Source: Hyphomicrobiales bacterium (GTDB lineage Bacteria > Pseudomonadota > Alphaproteobacteria > Rhizobiales > Aestuariivirgaceae). From it: DNA of 9,434 nucleotides. Shown piece after piece: positions 7,090 to 9,434 of this stretch (position 1 is the stretch's first letter; each line of letters begins with the position of its first letter). Under the pieces are notes generated by a model, which saw only the letters and a program-made list of their open reading frames with translations, was not told the DNA's origin and ran no database searches. A program made the translations under genes and the position numbers. The DNA is taken from the NCBI GenBank assembly GCA_026996935.1, contig JALWJW010000419.1, positions 1 to 9,434 of the forward strand. Direction: 5' to 3'.

Positions 7090-8283
7090 TTAATGTTGCG
7101 GGCTTACTATACCATCTTTAACAGTGAAAAACTGGGCTTTTGTCTGCAAAGTTTCAAACTGCATCGTGTCTGTTCCTGTTAGCCAACATTGACCGCCTGT
7201 TGCCAAAAGCTCGTCAAACAAGCCTTTACGGCGGTCCTTATCCAGGTGGGCGGCTATTTCATCTAACAATAAAACCGGCATCCTTCCCTGAAACTGCGAC
7301 TTTACCATACGCGCCTGTGCCAAAATAAGGCCAACAAGCAATGCTTTTTGCTCTCCTGTTGAACATGCGCGTGCCTCCATATCCTTTTCAGCGTGTAAGA
7401 CCATTAGATCTGAACGATGGGGACCATTTAAGGTGCGCCCTGCTGCCTGATCCAATGCACGCGAATCAAACAGTATCTTAGCGTATTCGTCTTCACATTG
7501 CACGGCTGGATTATCACGCAACAAAGCTTCAACGCTTCCTTGCAGAATCAAACGGGCGGCTGGAAAGATACTTACCTTCCCACGCGCTTTGTCTCTGGCC
7601 TGAGCGGCATCAATATGGCCTTGTAAAGTGTCGATACTGGCAAGGCGTGCAGCCGCTATTGCTACAGCTTGTGCGGCCATTTGCTTTTCAATCGTTGACA
7701 CCCAAACGGCATCATAATCAGCCTCTGCCAAAAGCGAATTGCGTTGCCGCATCAGTTTTTCAAAAGCAGAAATTGCCCGGCTATGGGCCAGATCTGTCAC
7801 CGAGACGACACGATCTAGGAACCTGCGGCGATCTCCGCCCGGTCCTGAAAAAAGTCTGTCCATAGAAGGCGTTAGCCAAATAAGGCGAATATGTTGAGCC
7901 AGTGCGCCTATACCCACCGTTGCATCGCCATCTAAGCTGGCGATGCGTCCGCCAAGACGGCTGGTGCCTGTGCCATTATCAGGTAATTGCCAGGACGTAC
8001 CCAGACGAACCGGCCCGAAAGGACCGTCAACCAAAGCTGAAACTGCCCATTGCGGGACGGGACTGTTTTTTGCCAGCAAAACCTCAAACCCGGCCCCGCG
8101 CATACCGCGCCCGGCCATCAACATAGAAATGGCTTCAAGCAGATTGGTTTTACCCGCGCCATTTGCACCGGTAAGAACAATGGGGCCTGAGTCAATATCA
8201 AGGTGCAATACAGAATAATTTCGAAAATTGCTCAAATCCAGCCGTTTAAGAACCACTGCTGAATGTGTTTTTTCATCAATCAT
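7090..8283 (-). CDS. recF: DNA replication and repair protein RecF
   Basis: RecF is an SMC/Rad50-like ABC ATPase that, with RecO and RecR, loads RecA onto gapped DNA at stalled forks. The 397-residue protein has the family start LKRLDLSNFRNY (12-23) and the Walker A GANGAGKTN (39-47). The RecF-typical WLTPSMDRLFSGPGGDRRRFLDR (136-158) and GPHRSD (287-292) follow. The ABC signature is CSTGEQKA (307-314) and the Walker B is MPVLLLDE (335-342, with Asp341 and catalytic Glu342). Length is in the usual 360-400 range. The ATG at 8283 has no recognisable Shine-Dalgarno; the N-terminal motif starts soon after it, so the start cannot be far wrong. It sits 81 bases after dnaN and 70 bases before gyrB on the same strand, the classical arrangement. 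Nothing in the sequence looks broken. Confidence 0.97.
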   Translation of the reverse strand: MIDEKTHSAVVLKRLDLSNFRNYSVLHLDIDSGPIVLTGANGAGKTNLLEAISMLMAGRGMRGAGFEVLLAKNSPVPQWAVSALVDGPFGPVRLGTSWQLPDNGTGTSRLGGRIASLDGDATVGIGALAQHIRLIWLTPSMDRLFSGPGGDRRRFLDRVVSVTDLAHSRAISAFEKLMRQRNSLLAEADYDAVWVSTIEKQMAAQAVAIAAARLASIDTLQGHIDAAQARDKARGKVSIFPAARLILQGSVEALLRDNPAVQCEDEYAKILFDSRALDQAAGRTLNGPHRSDLMVLHAEKDMEARACSTGEQKALLVGLILAQARMVKSQFQGRMPVLLLDEIAAHLDKDRRKGLFDELLATGGQCWLTGTDTMQFETLQTKAQFFTVKDGIVSPQH

Positions 8284-8322
8284 TTTGTATCATCGCACAA
8301 TTGCTTCACAAATGCGCCGCAA

Positions 8323-8353
8323 AATAAGCCTTTAATTAAGGACAAGCTGTCAA
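8323..8353 (-). promoter_or_regulatory. Possible recF promoter with overlapping dyads in the dnaN-recF gap
   Basis: On the minus strand a perfect -35 hexamer TTGACA (8353-8348) is followed, after a long 19-base spacer, by a poor -10 candidate CTTATT (8328-8323). Two small dyads overlap it: GACA-N3-TGTC (8341-8351) and CCTT-N5-AAGG around TTAATTAA (8330-8342). The dyads could equally be a weak dnaN 3' hairpin. The 81-base gap holds no gene. Confidence 0.22.
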
Positions 8354-8364
8354 CACGCCCCAGG

Positions 8365-9434
8365 TTAGACGCGCATCGGCATCAGAACATAAAGAACGCT
8401 ATCATCGGCAGTATCGCGGATAATTGTTGGTGAACCTGAATCAAACATCAAAAACTGCGCCATATCACCATCAAGCTGACTGGCAATATCGAGCAAATAT
8501 TGAGCATTAAAGCCAACATCCAATGGTTCTGAATCACAGGTGGCGGCCACTTCTTCTTCGGCATTGCCAGAATCAGGGTTATTGACCGTAAGAACCACGC
8601 GATCGGGATTAACATTAATTTTGATCGCACGGCCTTTTTCTGCAGAAACAGTTGAAACACGATCAACAGCTTGAGCAAATAAGCGACGATCAACTTCTAG
8701 TAACTTATCATTGCCCGATGGAATAACCCGTTCATAATCAGGAAATGAGCCATCAATGAGTTTTGAGGTCAAAACCATGCCGTTTAAGGAGAATTGAACC
8801 TTGCTGCTTGAAAGGCCAACAAGAATGGAGCCTTCTTCATCTTCAATCAATTTGGTTAATTCCAGCACCGTTTTGCGTGGCACAATTACGCCGGGAATGC
8901 CTTGTGCACCTTGCGGGCAGGGTACTTCAACCTGAGCCAGGCGATGGCCATCTGTAGCAACGGCCCGCAAAACCTGTTCACCATTTTTCTCAAGCTGATG
9001 AAGGAAAATACCATTGAGATAATACCGGGTTTCCTCAGTGGAAATAGCAAAACGGGTTTTCTCAATCATCCGTTTGATTAAAGCGGCGGAAATTGAAAAT
9101 TCATGCGTGAGATCACCCGCCGTCAAATCGGGGAAATCATCTGGTGGAAGCGCCTGCAAGGCAAAACGCGAACGCCCCGCACTGATGGACAGTCGGCCTT
9201 CATCCGGGCCTTGTTCAATTTCCAATTGAGAACCGTCAGGTAGTTTGCGAACAATGTCATGCATCAAATGCGCTGGAATGGTGGTGGAGCCTTCCACCAT
9301 GACATCTGCGGCAACTTCTTCGACGATTTCGATATCAAGATCGGTAGCGGTAAGGCGAATTTTGCCATCGTGTGCATTGAGCAATACATTTGATAGAATT
9401 GGAATAGTATTGCGCCGTTCAACAACACTTTGAA
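8365..9434 (-). CDS. dnaN: DNA polymerase III beta subunit (sliding clamp), N-terminus cut off by the window edge
   Basis: DnaN forms the ring-shaped dimeric clamp that tethers DNA polymerase III and many repair proteins to DNA. The frame is open to the right edge. The first complete codon visible is at 9432 and reads QSVVERRNTIPILSNVLLNA, the conserved DnaN N-terminal region. About 355 residues are present; with the family at about 370-375 residues, roughly 17 N-terminal residues and the true start are missing. A TTG at 9384 is a leucine inside this conserved region, not a start. Further family landmarks are TDLDIEI, FPDLTAGD, the central YYLNGIFLH and VATDGHRLA segments, LIDGSFPDYERVIP, and the C-terminal YVLMPMRV, whose MPMR end lines the pocket that binds clamp partners. 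It leads the minus-strand order dnaN-recF-gyrB; dnaA commonly lies upstream, beyond this window. Confidence 0.97.
   Translation of the reverse strand, partial: QSVVERRNTIPILSNVLLNAHDGKIRLTATDLDIEIVEEVAADVMVEGSTTIPAHLMHDIVRKLPDGSQLEIEQGPDEGRLSISAGRSRFALQALPPDDFPDLTAGDLTHEFSISAALIKRMIEKTRFAISTEETRYYLNGIFLHQLEKNGEQVLRAVATDGHRLAQVEVPCPQGAQGIPGVIVPRKTVLELTKLIEDEEGSILVGLSSSKVQFSLNGMVLTSKLIDGSFPDYERVIPSGNDKLLEVDRRLFAQAVDRVSTVSAEKGRAIKINVNPDRVVLTVNNPDSGNAEEEVAATCDSEPLDVGFNAQYLLDIASQLDGDMAQFLMFDSGSPTIIRDTADDSVLYVLMPMRV

Noticed and set aside
1..9434. Search for a mobile element, CRISPR array, tRNA, toxin-antitoxin pair or other novel system.
   Set aside because: All long stretches are occupied by intact housekeeping genes; no direct-repeat arrays, transposase motifs or tRNA-like folds were seen and the gaps are all about 200 bases or less.

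Overview
The window reads as ordinary chromosome of an alphaproteobacterium. This rests on the dnaN-recF-gyrB order, on GyrB and DnaN sequences of alphaproteobacterial character (DnaN ends in YVLMPMRV), and on a cell-cycle-type CtrA box (TTAA-N7-TTAA) in one intergenic gap. Base composition looks like the mid-40s percent GC by eye, low for many members of the class, and even across the window. The family cannot be fixed from this alone; a marine or host-associated Hyphomicrobiales-like lineage is one guess.

Layout from left to right. Positions 1-88 hold no supportable gene. A two-gene plus-strand unit follows: a YgjP/SprT-like zinc metallopeptidase (89-862), then a Bcr/CflA-type MFS drug exporter (863-2065) whose ATG directly abuts the upstream stop codon. 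A 114-base convergent gap (2066-2179) holds one long imperfect hairpin and part of a terminator-like hairpin for the opposite strand. On the minus strand come a bifunctional class A penicillin-binding protein (4351-2180), gyrB (7019-4554), recF (8283-7090) and dnaN (cut by the right edge, 9434-8365).

How the genes work together. Reading in the minus direction, dnaN (sliding clamp), recF (recombinational gap repair) and gyrB (supercoiling) form the classical replication cluster often found beside dnaA and the origin, so dnaA may lie just beyond the right edge. A GC-rich hairpin followed by TTTT closes the cluster after gyrB. The penicillin-binding protein then has its own 202-base upstream region with a perfect-spacing CtrA-type dyad and a second inverted repeat. 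This suggests that wall synthesis is transcribed separately and perhaps tied to the cell cycle. The metallopeptidase and exporter are accessory housekeeping genes with no evident link to the cluster.

No mobile element, CRISPR array, tRNA, rRNA or novel multi-gene system was seen. The most useful observations are the putative CtrA site, the compact penicillin-binding protein with strongly basic tails, and the dnaN reading frame, which runs off the right edge without a true start.
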